Positions 1-8,571 of a DNA stretch of 64,000 nucleotides are shown in pieces. The DNA is from Halegenticoccus soli (lineage in GTDB: Archaea > Halobacteriota > Halobacteria > Halobacteriales > Haloferacaceae). Location of the stretch: contig NZ_PEND01000001.1 in NCBI RefSeq assembly GCF_002844195.1, positions 682,001 to 746,000 on the forward strand, read 5' to 3'. The translations under genes and the position numbers were made by a program. The notes under the pieces were generated by a model, which saw only the letters and a list, made by a program, of their open reading frames with translations, was not told where the DNA came from and searched no databases. How positions within the stretch are numbered: position 1 is the first letter of the stretch; each line of letters begins with the position of its first letter.

Positions 1-198
1 GTCGGTCATGATGGTCGCGGGGTTGGAGTTGACGAGGACGACTCGGGCCCCCTCCTCCTGTAGCGCGCGGCAGGCCTGCGCGCCGGAGTAGTCGAACTCC
101 GCGGCTTGCCCGATCTGGATGGGTCCGCTGCCGATGAGCAGTATCGTCCGGTTCTCGGACTCCGCCCGAGAGTCAGTCGAAGTCGCCTCGTCGGTCAT
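1..198 (-). CDS. carB: Carbamoyl-phosphate synthase large subunit, N-terminal fragment
   Basis: This is the first 66 codons of the large subunit that makes carbamoyl phosphate from bicarbonate, ammonia (from glutamine via CarA) and two ATP, feeding arginine and pyrimidine synthesis. After a short polar leader the fragment carries the family's first-domain signature GSGPIQIGQ, then EFDYSG and [11 protein letters not shown], which is diagnostic for CarB. The ATG at 198 follows a non-coding stretch and gives the expected short N-terminus. The gene continues off the left edge, so the ATP-grasp core and the C-terminal allosteric domain are not visible. Confidence 0.96.
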   Translation of the reverse strand, partial: MTDEATSTDSRAESENRTILLIGSGPIQIGQAAEFDYSGAQACRALQEEGARVVLVNSNPATIMTD

Positions 199-637
199 TG
201 TTCCCTCGAAGTCCGCACATCGTAATAAGTCCGGCGAAAAATTACGATGGGCGTAGAACGATTTCGAATTTCGTAAATACTGCGAACCGTGGCGGAGCTG
301 ACGGCCGTACGGACCGGCCGTAGGCTCCGCGGTGACGGGCGACGCTGCCTCCTCGGGCGGTGAACCGCCGATCCGGCGGCTCGTCGAAAGATCCCGGTAG
401 TCGCTGCCGGGTGACCGCGCCGCCGGCCGCGTGCCGCACCGAACGGGAATCGCGTCTCCGTCTCGGGAACGAAAAGCGGCGTGCGACGGACGCGCCACGG
501 TCGGCTCCCGGAACCCTCCGGGCGAGGAGTCTCCGAAGCCGTCCGTCGGTTACGGCGCGGCCGGCGTACCTGTTCGAGACTCGCTGTCGTCCGGATACGT
601 CGACCGGTTCGATCGGATCGATCAGCCCGGCCGAGCG
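199..637. other. Intergenic stretch without a supported gene
   Basis: These 439 bases separate carB from the next small gene. An AT-richer patch (about 220-290) lies just upstream of carB and probably holds its promoter. Long open frames on both strands are arginine/proline-rich, typical of antisense frames in GC-rich DNA, and resemble nothing I recognise. Confidence 0.6.
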
Positions 638-850
638 TCACCGGGCGAGTTCGTACCGGTACGGTCGGTCGGGGATCACCACGACCCGGCCGCGCTCAGC
701 CCACCGGCCGAGTATCGTGGCGACGCGGTGCGGGCTGTCGAGCGTCTCGTGCCCTTCGAGCGACGAGAGGATCTCGCTCGCGGTCAGCGGCTCCTCCGCC
801 TCGGAGAGCACGCCCCGAAGCGGTTCGAATTCCCCCGTGCGAACGCGCAT
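638..850 (-). CDS. Small winged-helix-like protein
   Basis: This is a 70-residue protein with acidic, haloarchaeal composition. Its central part reads as a compact helix-turn-helix (LTASEILSSLEG, then HRVATILGRWAERG) followed by a short wing (VVVIPDRPYRYEL), so a DNA-binding or protein-binding winged helix is likely. It stands alone, with no partner on the same strand within 100 bases. I do not recognise a named family, so the role is inferred only from fold-like spacing. Confidence 0.72.
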   Translation of the reverse strand: MRVRTGEFEPLRGVLSEAEEPLTASEILSSLEGHETLDSPHRVATILGRWAERGRVVVIPDRPYRYELAR

Positions 851-970
851 GTGGACCGCGATGCGATCGACCGACTTAACCCTCAGTGTGACGGGCGTCC
901 GACAAAACGGGGATCGCCGCCGTCGCGCTTCGGGGGCCCTTCGGGGACGATTCGCGGTCGTTCGGTCGGC

Positions 971-1504
971 TCAGACGAACACGTCCTCCTCGCCCAGGTC
1001 GCGCTCGGCGCGGTACTGTTCGACGAACGCCGACACGTCGAACTCGAGCATCTGCGCTTCGAACTCGGAGATCGCGGCCTCGTCGTCGGCGTGGCTGACG
1101 GCGTGTTCCATCAGTTCGACGACGAGTTCGACGATGATCTCGTGGAGGCGGCGGGAGTCGAAGTCGGTCACCCACAGGAGGGCGTAGCCGATCTCCTGGT
1201 CGTCGGTCACGTCCTCGCTCACGACCTTCTCGGGGAACTCCTCGAGGACGATACCCATGAGGTGGGGCGTGCCGAACTCCGGCATCTCCTCGCTCGTCGT
1301 CTCGATCGCCTCCCGCAGGATCTCGACCAGGAACTCGGGGAGAAAGCGGTCGGGCGGGTGGACGTCGGTGACGACGGCGTGGGTCCCACCGCAGGCGCAG
1401 TCGAACTCCCGCATCCCCATGTCGATGTCCCTCACGCGCTTCGTCTCGCCGCAGGGGAGTTCGAGTTCCTCCCCCCGTCCTCCGGGGACGCGCGGTTGTG
1501 CCAT
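971..1504 (-). CDS. DUF5815-like haloarchaeal protein with CxC motif
   Basis: This is a 177-residue acidic protein of a type found throughout haloarchaea and, as I recall, classed as DUF5815. The N-terminal part has a putative metal-binding CACGG motif near residue 36, followed by HAVVTDVHPPDRFLPEFL. The rest is strongly helical and rich in Glu/Asp (for example LHEIIVELVVELMEHAV). There is no signal peptide or membrane segment, so it is cytoplasmic. No function is established. The downstream gene at 638 is on the same strand but separated by 120 bases. Confidence 0.85.
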   Translation of the reverse strand: MAQPRVPGGRGEELELPCGETKRVRDIDMGMREFDCACGGTHAVVTDVHPPDRFLPEFLVEILREAIETTSEEMPEFGTPHLMGIVLEEFPEKVVSEDVTDDQEIGYALLWVTDFDSRRLHEIIVELVVELMEHAVSHADDEAAISEFEAQMLEFDVSAFVEQYRAERDLGEEDVFV

Positions 1505-1596
1505 ACCGGTGGTTGCCGTTTGGGGCGGTTAAAACTCGCGCTCCGCGCCCGGTTTCCGCCACGTTCGGCCCGTCCTTCGAACCGAGGCCGGACCGA

Positions 1597-1640
1597 CCTC
1601 GATTCGGCCTCGATTCGGCCTCGATCCGGCCTCGGTTCGG
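1597..1640. repeat. Tandem repeat, four 11-bp units
   Basis: There are four head-to-tail copies of an 11-bp unit. Copies one and two are CCTCGATTCGG, copy three is CCTCGATCCGG and copy four is CCTCGGTTCGG. The array lies in the short gap between the genes at 971-1504 and 1687-2028, upstream of the former, and is not in any supported coding frame. It looks like replication slippage; no regulatory role is visible. Confidence 0.85.
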
Positions 1641-1686
1641 CTCGGCGTTCCGACGCCGGGGTGCGGCGGTCGTCCGTTCCTCCGAC

Positions 1687-2028
1687 TCACTCCTCCCGGT
1701 CGTCTCCCTCCGACTCCGATTCGTCCGCGCCCGTCGGCTCCGACTCGCCCTCGTTCTCCTCGTCGTTCTCCTCCGCCTCGCTCCCGTTCGCTTCCTCGCC
1801 TTCGTCGGTCTCCTCGCTCGCGTCCTCGTAGTCGCTCAGCTCGCTGTCTTCCCCGTCCGACTCCGTCCCGCCCGCTCGTTCGACCTCGACCTCTACTTCG
1901 ATCTCCAGCCCGTCGACCGAGAGCTCCGCCTCGGCGGTCTCGACGTCGCCGACCTCGATCTCCAGTTCGTCCTCGTCCACCTCGACTTCGACCTCCACGT
2001 CGACCGAAAGCTCCTCTTTCTCGGACAT
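1687..2028 (-). CDS. Highly acidic low-complexity protein
   Basis: This is a 113-residue protein starting at the ATG at 2028 (MSEKEELS). The upstream in-frame ATG would add a basic MRRRRFVR leader unlike the rest. The first half alternates Val/Ile with Glu/Asp (EVEVEVDEDELEIEV), suggesting beta strands. The second half is a disordered Glu/Ser/Asp-rich tail. The biased composition is typical of haloarchaeal acidic proteins, and codon periodicity on this strand supports coding. The function is unknown. A chance open frame is possible but less likely given the sharp Asp/Glu bias. Confidence 0.68.
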   Translation of the reverse strand: MSEKEELSVDVEVEVEVDEDELEIEVGDVETAEAELSVDGLEIEVEVEVERAGGTESDGEDSELSDYEDASEETDEGEEANGSEAEENDEENEGESEPTGADESESEGDDREE

Positions 2029-2206
2029 GCGGACGAACCTACGACGGCGCAACCTAAAAACGAGCGGGCGGGTGACGGTCGGAGTGGACTACTCCGCTTC
2101 TGCTCCGGGAGCGGTCTCTGACTCCTTACCGCCGCGCCGCGCTCTTCAGTCTTCGGGCGGCCGGCGACCCACAAGCGACATAAACGGACGTGCCGGAGGG
2201 ACAGTC

Positions 2207-3523
2207 ATGATCAGTGTCGTGGGCGGCGGCATCGCGGGACTCGCGGCCGCCTATCGCCTTCAGCGGCGGGGATACGACGTGCAGGTGTTCGAGGCGTCGG
2301 ACGAGGTCGGCGGGCTCGCCGCGGTGTACGAGACGGCGGGCGACCCGATCGAGAAGTTCTACCACCACCTCTCGAAGTCCGAGCGGACCATCGTCGAACT
2401 CGCGGAGGACCTCGGCGTGGGCGACCGCCTCGAATGGCTCGTCGGCAAGAACGCCTACTACGTCGACGGGGTGGTCCACCCCCTCGACACGCCCTGGGAG
2501 ATCCTCGCGTACCCCCACATGAGCGTCTACGACAAGTTCCGCCTGGGGATGCTCACGATGGAGATCGACGTCCGCGGCGGGATCCCGCAGTTCGACACCT
2601 ACGACGACCTCGCCGCGTTCGAGGACGTGCCCATCAGGGACTTCCTGATCGAGCACACGACGCGGGGCGTCTACGAGAACTTCTTCGAGCCGCTGCTCGA
2701 CGCGAAGTTCGGCTCACGGAAGGACGACGTGAGCGCCGCGTGGCTGCTCGGCCGCATCAAGTTCCGCGGCGAGCGCGACCTGCTCCGGGGCGAGATCCTC
2801 GGCTACTTCGAGGGCGGGTTCGCCCCGCTCGTCGACGCGCTGGTCGACGCGGTCGGCGAGGAGAACATCTCCACGGGCGCGCGCGTGACGGGTCTCGATC
2901 TCGACGGCGGCGCGGTCGACGCGATCACCGTCGAGACCGACGACGGCGAGGCGGCCTGGAGCACGGACGCGGCGGTCGTCGCCGCGATGCCGAACGTGCT
3001 GGAGGAGCTGACGGGGTACGACTGCGAGATCGACTTCCAGGGGGCCGTCTGCGCGGTCGTGACGATGGACGAACCGCTGACGGACACGTACTGGCTGAAC
3101 ATCGCCCACGACGCCCCCTTCGGCGCGCTCATCGAGCACACGAACTTCGTGCCGCCCGAGCGCTACGGCGGCGACCACCTCCTGTACGTCGCCAGCTACA
3201 TCCAGGACTACGAGGAGGACAACTGGCGGATGGACGACGACGAACTGGAGGACGCGTGGCTCGACCACGTCGAGGAGATGTTCCCGGCGTTCGACCGCGA
3301 CGCCGTCTCGGCGTTCCGCGTCGCCCGCAACCCCCGCGCCGCGCCGGTCTACGAGCGCGGCTACCTCGACATGATCGTCCCGTACGACCTCGCGGACGAG
3401 GTCGCGGAGGGGGTCTACTACGCCGGAATGGCGAGCCGAGCGCAGTATCCGGAGCGGAGCCTGAACGGCGGCATCGTCGCCGGCTACGAGTGCGCCGACC
3501 GGATCGCCGAAAAGCGGAACTGA
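2207..3523 (+). CDS. FAD-dependent amine-oxidase/protoporphyrinogen-oxidase-like protein
   Basis: This is a 438-residue flavoprotein. The Rossmann motif GGGIAGLAAA sits at residues 6-15, followed by the ribose-binding EASDEVGG and a C-terminal FAD-contact segment (YYAGMASRAQYPERSLNGG). This is the architecture of the amine oxidase / UDP-galactopyranose-mutase-like superfamily. Haloarchaeal relatives are annotated only as NAD(P)/FAD-dependent oxidoreductases and the substrate is unknown. The ATG at 2207 puts the Rossmann motif at the very N-terminus as in the family. An open reading frame upstream to 2027 lacks that structure. It converges with the ABC permease gene 13 bases downstream. Confidence 0.92.
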   Translation: MISVVGGGIAGLAAAYRLQRRGYDVQVFEASDEVGGLAAVYETAGDPIEKFYHHLSKSERTIVELAEDLGVGDRLEWLVGKNAYYVDGVVHPLDTPWEILAYPHMSVYDKFRLGMLTMEIDVRGGIPQFDTYDDLAAFEDVPIRDFLIEHTTRGVYENFFEPLLDAKFGSRKDDVSAAWLLGRIKFRGERDLLRGEILGYFEGGFAPLVDALVDAVGEENISTGARVTGLDLDGGAVDAITVETDDGEAAWSTDAAVVAAMPNVLEELTGYDCEIDFQGAVCAVVTMDEPLTDTYWLNIAHDAPFGALIEHTNFVPPERYGGDHLLYVASYIQDYEEDNWRMDDDELEDAWLDHVEEMFPAFDRDAVSAFRVARNPRAAPVYERGYLDMIVPYDLADEVAEGVYYAGMASRAQYPERSLNGGIVAGYECADRIAEKRN

Positions 3524-3536
3524 GACCATTCCCCGG

Positions 3537-4799
3537 CTATTCGTGCCGAAGCGCTTCTATCGGATCCGTCCGCGCCGCGCTCCACGCCGGGTAGAGTCCG
3601 GACGCGATCCCGACGAGCAGGCCGACGACCACCGCGACGACGAACCAGATCGGCCGAACTTCGAGCGGGAGCCCGATGACGGCGGTGGCCAGCGCGCCGC
3701 TCGCCAGCCCCACCACGGATCCGATCGCGGAGCCGAGGAGACCCAGCAGGATCGCCTCTAGCAGGAACAGCTGGATGATGTCGCGCCGCCGGGCCCCGAT
3801 CGCCTTCATGACACCGATCTCGCGGGTCCGCTCCGTGACGCTGACGAGGATGATGTTCGCGATGCCGATCGCGCCGACGACGAGCGAGATGACGGCGACG
3901 CCGGTGATGTAGGCGGTGAACGTCGCGCTGATCCGCTCGATCTGGTCGACGATCTGCTCGTGGGTCAGCACCTCGAACTGGTTCCCCTGCGCTTTGAGCA
4001 CGCGCGCGTCGGACCGCTGGGTGAGGTACGAGTACACCCGCCCCTGGACCGCCTCGATCCGCTCCACGTCGTCGACCCTGACGAGCACCTGCGCGTACAC
4101 GCGCTGTTCGGACCGGGTCGAGGGGGCGATCACGGTCCGCTCGTAGTAGGGGTCGGCGGGCGCGTAGATCGCCGGCCTGTCGTCCCCGACGAGCGACTGG
4201 ACCCGACCGGACCGGTCGGGGCTCTTCGCGATGCCGACGACGGTCGCGTTCAGCTCCTCCCCGGAGCCGGCCCGGGTGAACGTGATCTCGTCGCCCACGG
4301 AGACGTTCCCCCGGAACATCCGGGCGGCCTGCTGGTTCACCACGACCTCCCGCTGGCCCGACCGGAACGTGCGCCCCGCGACGATCGTCTGGTCGTTCAC
4401 GCCGAAGTACCCCGGCGTCGTCACCGTCACGAACTGCCGGCCGACGGTGTCGTCCCCGTGTGCGACGCCCGCGGTCGCGAACCCGCCGACCGGAACGGCG
4501 TTCTCGACCCCGTCGATCCGGCGGATGCGGTCGACGTCGCGGTCGGTGAACACCGCCTGTCCCCGCGAGGGGAGGACGCCGATCTCGCCTTCGGTCTGCG
4601 ACTCGGCGGAGACGTACATCACGTCCGTGGTGTCGCCCGCGAGCGTCTGGACGATGTCCGCCTGGAGGCTCGCCCCGAGCGTGACGAACGCGATGACGGC
4701 GGCGACGCCGATGATCACGCCCAGCGTCGTGAGCGCCGAGCGGAGCTTGTGGTCGGTGATGCTCCGCCAGCTCATCCGCAGCGCCTCGATTACGTCCAT
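3537..4799 (-). CDS. MacB/FtsX-type ABC transporter permease
   Basis: This is a 420-residue permease with the MacB layout. There is one N-terminal transmembrane helix (about residues 20-42, LTTLGVIIGVAAVIAFVTLG), a large extracytoplasmic MacB_PCD domain (about 45-280), and three C-terminal helices ending in the typical PIEALRHE tail. The cytoplasmic coupling segment TREIGVMKAIGARRRDI is present. It overlaps the upstream ATPase gene by 10 bases, so the two are co-expressed as an exporter or a lipoprotein/peptide-handling complex. No dedicated extracytoplasmic partner is adjacent and the substrate is unknown. Confidence 0.95.
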   Translation of the reverse strand: MDVIEALRMSWRSITDHKLRSALTTLGVIIGVAAVIAFVTLGASLQADIVQTLAGDTTDVMYVSAESQTEGEIGVLPSRGQAVFTDRDVDRIRRIDGVENAVPVGGFATAGVAHGDDTVGRQFVTVTTPGYFGVNDQTIVAGRTFRSGQREVVVNQQAARMFRGNVSVGDEITFTRAGSGEELNATVVGIAKSPDRSGRVQSLVGDDRPAIYAPADPYYERTVIAPSTRSEQRVYAQVLVRVDDVERIEAVQGRVYSYLTQRSDARVLKAQGNQFEVLTHEQIVDQIERISATFTAYITGVAVISLVVGAIGIANIILVSVTERTREIGVMKAIGARRRDIIQLFLLEAILLGLLGSAIGSVVGLASGALATAVIGLPLEVRPIWFVVAVVVGLLVGIASGLYPAWSAARTDPIEALRHE

Positions 4800-5542
4800 C
4801 GGTCGTTCGCCGAGGCGGTTCGTCGGCCCCCCAGTTCTTCGACGGACTCGACCGTGCCGTCGAGCACGTGGACGATCCGCTCCGCGCGCTCGGCGACGGT
4901 CCGCTCGTGGGTGACGAGGAGAACCGTGTTGCCGGCCGCGTGGACCCGGTCGAGCAGATCCAGGATCTGTCCGCTCGTCTCGCTGTCGAGGCTCCCGGTC
5001 GGCTCGTCGGCGAGGACGATCGTCGGGCGGTTGACGAGCGCCCGCGCGACGGCGACGCGCTGGCGCTGCCCGCCGGAGAGCTCGGTCGGCCGGTGGTCCA
5101 TCCGGTCTTCGAGCCCGACCCGTTCGAGCAGCTCCGCGGCCCGGTCGCGCCGCTCCTCGCGCGCGACGCCCCGAAACACCAGCGGCAGCGCCACGTTTTC
5201 GAGCGACGACAGGCGCGGCAGCAGGTTGAACGTCTGGAACACGAAGCCGATCTTCTCCCCGCGGACGGTCGCCCGCTCGTCCTCGGAGAGCGTCGTCACG
5301 TCGCGCCCGTCGATCTCGACGATCCCGGCCGTGGGCGCGTCGAGACAGCCGATGAGGTTGAGGAGCGTGCTCTTGCCCGAGCCGCTCGGCCCCATGATCG
5401 CCGTGTAGGACCCCTCGGCGAGGGTCAGCGACAGGTCGTCGAGCACGGGCACGGGCTGGCCCAGCTCGTACACCTTGTACACGCCCGTGAGCGATACCAC
5501 GGCCTCCGCCCGGGCGTCCTCCGACGGCGTTCCGTCCCCCAT
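4790..5542 (-). CDS. ABC transporter ATP-binding protein (MacB/LolD type)
   Basis: This is a 250-residue nucleotide-binding subunit that powers the permease encoded immediately downstream. The Walker A motif GPSGSGKS lies at residues 51-58, the Q-loop in VFQTFNLLPRL, the signature LSGGQRQRVAVARAL near residue 155, and Walker B with D-loop IVLADEPTGSLD near 175, followed by the switch histidine in VTHE. The start at 5542 (MGDGTPSED) gives the usual family length; an in-frame ATG at 5569 would add a basic nonapeptide. Its 3' end overlaps the permease start by 10 bases. Confidence 0.96.
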   Translation of the reverse strand: MGDGTPSEDARAEAVVSLTGVYKVYELGQPVPVLDDLSLTLAEGSYTAIMGPSGSGKSTLLNLIGCLDAPTAGIVEIDGRDVTTLSEDERATVRGEKIGFVFQTFNLLPRLSSLENVALPLVFRGVAREERRDRAAELLERVGLEDRMDHRPTELSGGQRQRVAVARALVNRPTIVLADEPTGSLDSETSGQILDLLDRVHAAGNTVLLVTHERTVAERAERIVHVLDGTVESVEELGGRRTASANDRWT

Positions 5543-5675
5543 GTCCGTTCGAAGGCGACAGGGGGCCAAATAGTTACAGGCGGAACCGAGATCCGGCGAC
5601 GGGGCGCGACGGGCGACCTCGCCCTCGCGGTCGTCGTTCGACTCCTGCGGACGCGTCCCCCGAGAGCGCGGCCGA

Positions 5676-6278
5676 TTACCGGGAGTCGTCCGCGTCGGAC
5701 TCGGCGTCGTCCATCCCCGGCGCGGCTCGGACGTCGACGTCCGCGGGCTCCTCCCGGCCGCCGACGCGGACCTCGCCGTCGTCGCCCTCGACGTACACGT
5801 CGTCGGCGAAGCCGCCCTCTGCGTGGGGGTGTTCCGGCGCGTCGAGCTTCTCCGGCGTCGACGGGGCGTCGGGGATCTCGCGGGTGCGGAAGTCGCCGAG
5901 CGGGTCGGCGATCGTGATCCCGTGCCGCTCGAAGAAGTCTCGGTAGCGCTCGTAGTGGGCTTCGAGCTCGTCGCTCGGGATCTCCATCATCTCCGTCCAG
6001 CCGTGGTTGAAGAAGTCGAAGTTCGCCTGCACGTGCGTGATCTCGCGGGCCTCTGCCTCGGAGTAGCCCTCCTCCAGCGCCGCGACGTACGCGTCCATCG
6101 TCGCGTCGAAGAACGCGTCGAGGTGGTCCTCGCGCTCGTCCTCCCGGCCCTCCTCCGCCTTCCCGAGGAAGATGTTCGTGTGCAGCCGCACGAGGCCGGC
6201 GGTGACGACGCGGCCGACGCCCGGCGTCGTGAGCGCCTTCTTCGCGGCCCAGTGGCGAGCGTTCTGGCGGATCTTCAT
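5676..6278 (-). CDS. DUF6149-like haloarchaeal protein
   Basis: This is a 200-residue soluble acidic protein, conserved in haloarchaea and, as I recall, classed as DUF6149. The first third (MKIRQNARHWAAKKALTTPG) is basic and helical. The centre contains a helical stretch with HVQANFDFFNHGWTEMM, and the last 70 residues are a disordered Asp/Glu-rich tail. The start at 6278 is chosen because upstream codons to 6371 encode a serine/arginine-rich segment unlike the family. It diverges from the flavoprotein gene at 6405. No function is known. Confidence 0.85.
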   Translation of the reverse strand: MKIRQNARHWAAKKALTTPGVGRVVTAGLVRLHTNIFLGKAEEGREDEREDHLDAFFDATMDAYVAALEEGYSEAEAREITHVQANFDFFNHGWTEMMEIPSDELEAHYERYRDFFERHGITIADPLGDFRTREIPDAPSTPEKLDAPEHPHAEGGFADDVYVEGDDGEVRVGGREEPADVDVRAAPGMDDAESDADDSR

Positions 6279-6373
6279 CGGCCCGGGCTTGGCGTCCCGG
6301 CGCCTTGAAGGCCACGCATACCCCCCAAAGCTCCTTAAATCCCTATACGCACGGAATGACGAAGATAGCAACC

Positions 6374-6384
6374 GACATTAACCC
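6374..6384 (+). promoter_or_regulatory. TATA box for the oxidoreductase at 6405
   Basis: The TATA-like sequence CATTAACC is centred about 26 bases before the ATG at 6405. That is the spacing expected for archaeal transcripts that begin at or next to the start codon. A second TATA-like element (CCTTAAATCC, about 6333-6342) may serve the divergent gene or a longer leader. Confidence 0.5.
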
Positions 6385-6404
6385 CGAACGCAAAGCACGT
6401 CCAC

Positions 6405-7643
6405 ATGACCCAGTCGTTCGTGATTATCGGCGACGGGATCGCGGGGAGTTCTGCCGCGGAGACGCTCCGCGAGGAGGCCCCCGACGCCGATGTCACCGTT
6501 ATCACAGACGAGGGCGAGTCCCTCTATAATCGAATTCTGATCAAGGAGTTCGCCAAGGGGAAACTGCCCGAGGCGCCGATCTCCATCCACGACGAGTCGT
6601 GGTACGACGAACGCGACATCGACCTGCGGCTGAACACGCTCGTCACCGACATCGACCCCGAGGCGCACGCGGTCGAAACGCACGAGGACGAGACGATCGA
6701 GTACGACAAGCTGCTCGTGGCGACCGGCGGGACGCCGACCCAGCTCCCGGTCGAGAACAGCGACGCCGAGGGGATCCACCACTTCTGGACGTTCCAGGAC
6801 GCCCGGAAGATCCGCGAGAGCGCGGAAAGCGCCGACGACGCCGTCATCGTGGGCGCGGGCCTGCTCGGCATCGACCTCGCGGCCATCTGCGGCGCGCAGG
6901 GCGTCGAGGCGAAGTACCTGATGCGCGGCAACGCCTGGTGGCGCTACGCGCTCTCCGAGTCGGGGGCGGAGATCATGCACGACGCCATGCGCGAGATCGG
7001 CGTCGAGCCGGTCTTCGAAAGCGGCGTCGACCGCTTCGAGGTCGACGACGGGGGTCGCATCGTCGCCGCCGTCGATCCGAACGGCGACCGCTACGAGTGC
7101 GACTGGGCCGGCGTCGCCATCGGTCTCAACTTCAACACCGAAATCCTGCACGGCACCGGCGTCAAGCAGAACGACGGCGTCGTCGTCGACCAGCACATGC
7201 GGACGAACGTCGACGACATCTACGCCGCGGGCGACCTGACGCGCTTTTACGACACGATCCTCGGCGAGTACGCGCAGAACGGCTCGTGGGGTAGCGCCAA
7301 GGAACAGGGCACCATCGCCGCGAAGAACATGGTCGAGCCTGAATCCGCGGAGTTCCGGTGGGTCTCGTCGTACTCCATCACGCACTTCGACTTCCCCTTC
7401 CTCTCCTTCGGCCACCCGACCATCGGCGACGACGAAGTCGAGCGCAAGTACTCCGACACCGAGTACCGCCGCCTCGCCCTCAAAGACGGCAAGATCGTCG
7501 GCGGCGTCCTCATCGGCGATCTGGCCCCCCAGAGCGCCTACAAGCGGCTCATGCGCGAAGAGCGCGTCGTCGGAGACCAGAAGGAAATCCTGCTGGAGAA
7601 GAAGTTCGACGCCGACGAACTCGCCCCGCCGCAGGAACAATAA
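6405..7643 (+). CDS. NAD(P)/FAD-dependent oxidoreductase
   Basis: This is a 412-residue flavoprotein of the pyridine-nucleotide-disulphide-reductase fold, close in layout to rubredoxin/nitrite-reductase-type NAD(P)H reductases. It has an FAD Rossmann motif (GDGIAG, residues 9-14), ATGG near 106, an NAD(P) Rossmann motif (GAGLLG, 150-155) and the second FAD motif ending in AAGDLTRF near 270. No CxxC redox-active disulphide is seen near the FAD domain, so it is not a thioredoxin- or lipoamide-type enzyme. The electron acceptor cannot be told from the sequence. The gene is monocistronic with a near-leaderless promoter. Confidence 0.93.
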   Translation: MTQSFVIIGDGIAGSSAAETLREEAPDADVTVITDEGESLYNRILIKEFAKGKLPEAPISIHDESWYDERDIDLRLNTLVTDIDPEAHAVETHEDETIEYDKLLVATGGTPTQLPVENSDAEGIHHFWTFQDARKIRESAESADDAVIVGAGLLGIDLAAICGAQGVEAKYLMRGNAWWRYALSESGAEIMHDAMREIGVEPVFESGVDRFEVDDGGRIVAAVDPNGDRYECDWAGVAIGLNFNTEILHGTGVKQNDGVVVDQHMRTNVDDIYAAGDLTRFYDTILGEYAQNGSWGSAKEQGTIAAKNMVEPESAEFRWVSSYSITHFDFPFLSFGHPTIGDDEVERKYSDTEYRRLALKDGKIVGGVLIGDLAPQSAYKRLMREERVVGDQKEILLEKKFDADELAPPQEQ

Positions 7644-7712
7644 CCCCGGACTCTCCTCGTTTTCTCCCCGAGCGGGGGAACGTTTATCAACCATCGTGGT
7701 ATTTGATACCTC

Positions 7713-7934
7713 ATGTCACGGTCTATCGTGCGCCCCGAACTCGCGGTCCGCCGCGTCGAGTCCGTCCCGTCCGGCTCGCGCGTGCGCCACTTCGACGAAC
7801 TCAGCGACGCGGCGCAGGATCGCGTCCTCGCCGCCGCGGAGGGGGAGGCGACCGACGCCGGCCCCCTTCCCGCCGACCTCCGCGAGAACGAGGTCATCGT
7901 CTTCACCCGGCTCTACCGGGTGACGGGGCGCTGA
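7713..7934 (+). CDS. Small conserved haloarchaeal protein (DUF7979-like)
   Basis: This is a 73-residue protein. The recognisable core is [14 protein letters not shown] followed by [15 protein letters not shown], a pattern I associate with the small haloarchaeal DUF7979 group; that assignment is from memory. A TATA-like GTTTATC centred at about 7685 lies 28 bases before the ATG, which supports a leaderless transcript and this start. No catalytic residues or membrane segments are visible and the function is unknown. Confidence 0.72.
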   Translation: MSRSIVRPELAVRRVESVPSGSRVRHFDELSDAAQDRVLAAAEGEATDAGPLPADLRENEVIVFTRLYRVTGR

Positions 7935-8068
7935 ACGCCGCGAACCGGCCGTCTTTCGGCCGCCTCTCGCCCGCTCCTCGCCCGCCGCATCCCTTCTGAT
8001 CGCTTTTCGCCCGCCGTTCGGTTCCGTCGGACCGAAGGCGTTTTCCACGGGCCCTCGGTACCACACGT

Positions 8069-8479
8069 ATGGAATCCGGCGGCACGATGACGCTCGCGTT
8101 CGAGCTGGAGGCGCTGAAGGGACTGGCCGACCCCAACGCCGTGTTCAACGACGCGCGTCAGTGGACGAAGTACGTCGGGGTCGTGAGCGAAAAGCCGACG
8201 TACGTGGTGACGAACTTCACCCGCAAACAGCGGATTCGGCAGGACTTCTTCTCGGGGCCACGAGGGGTGAAAGAGAGCCTGGAGAACGTGAAGCGGCAGT
8301 TCGACACCGACCGGCACGTCTTCGTCGGCACGAGCGACGACGACGAGGCGGTGGCCGAGGAGACCGGCTGGGAGTTCCTCCCCGTCGAAGACGCCGCCGA
8401 GGCCGCCGGGTGGGAGATCGCGGAGGAAACGGGCGACGAGGACCCCTTCGACGCCGGGACGCGGGACGACTGGCCCTGA
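8069..8479 (+). CDS. DUF7124-like haloarchaeal protein
   Basis: This is a 136-residue acidic cytoplasmic protein of a family widespread in haloarchaea (DUF7124 as I recall). The conserved part is [15 protein letters not shown], then [19 protein letters not shown] and [12 protein letters not shown], followed by a variable acidic tail. Translation may instead start at the ATG at 8087, which matches the family N-terminus better. The gene ends 92 bases before mptA on the same strand, so co-transcription is possible. The function is unknown. Confidence 0.85.
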   Translation: MESGGTMTLAFELEALKGLADPNAVFNDARQWTKYVGVVSEKPTYVVTNFTRKQRIRQDFFSGPRGVKESLENVKRQFDTDRHVFVGTSDDDEAVAEETGWEFLPVEDAAEAAGWEIAEETGDEDPFDAGTRDDWP

Positions 8480-8571
8480 CCCGCCGAACGTCGCGGCGGT
8501 TCAGGCGGGCCGCGCGGCGTTCGTTCCCGGTATCGAAAGCCCTAATCGGCGAGCATCCCTCGGTTCGAACG

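Noticed and set aside
195-641. Minus-strand frame of 148 codons next to carB
   Set aside because: Arginine-rich, no haloarchaeal acidity, overlaps the start of carB, and no recognisable motif. It is an antisense-like chance frame of GC-rich DNA.
360-1831. Long plus-strand frames opposite the genes at 638 and 971
   Set aside because: They run antisense to better-supported genes, are basic and Arg/Pro-rich, and lack a start context.
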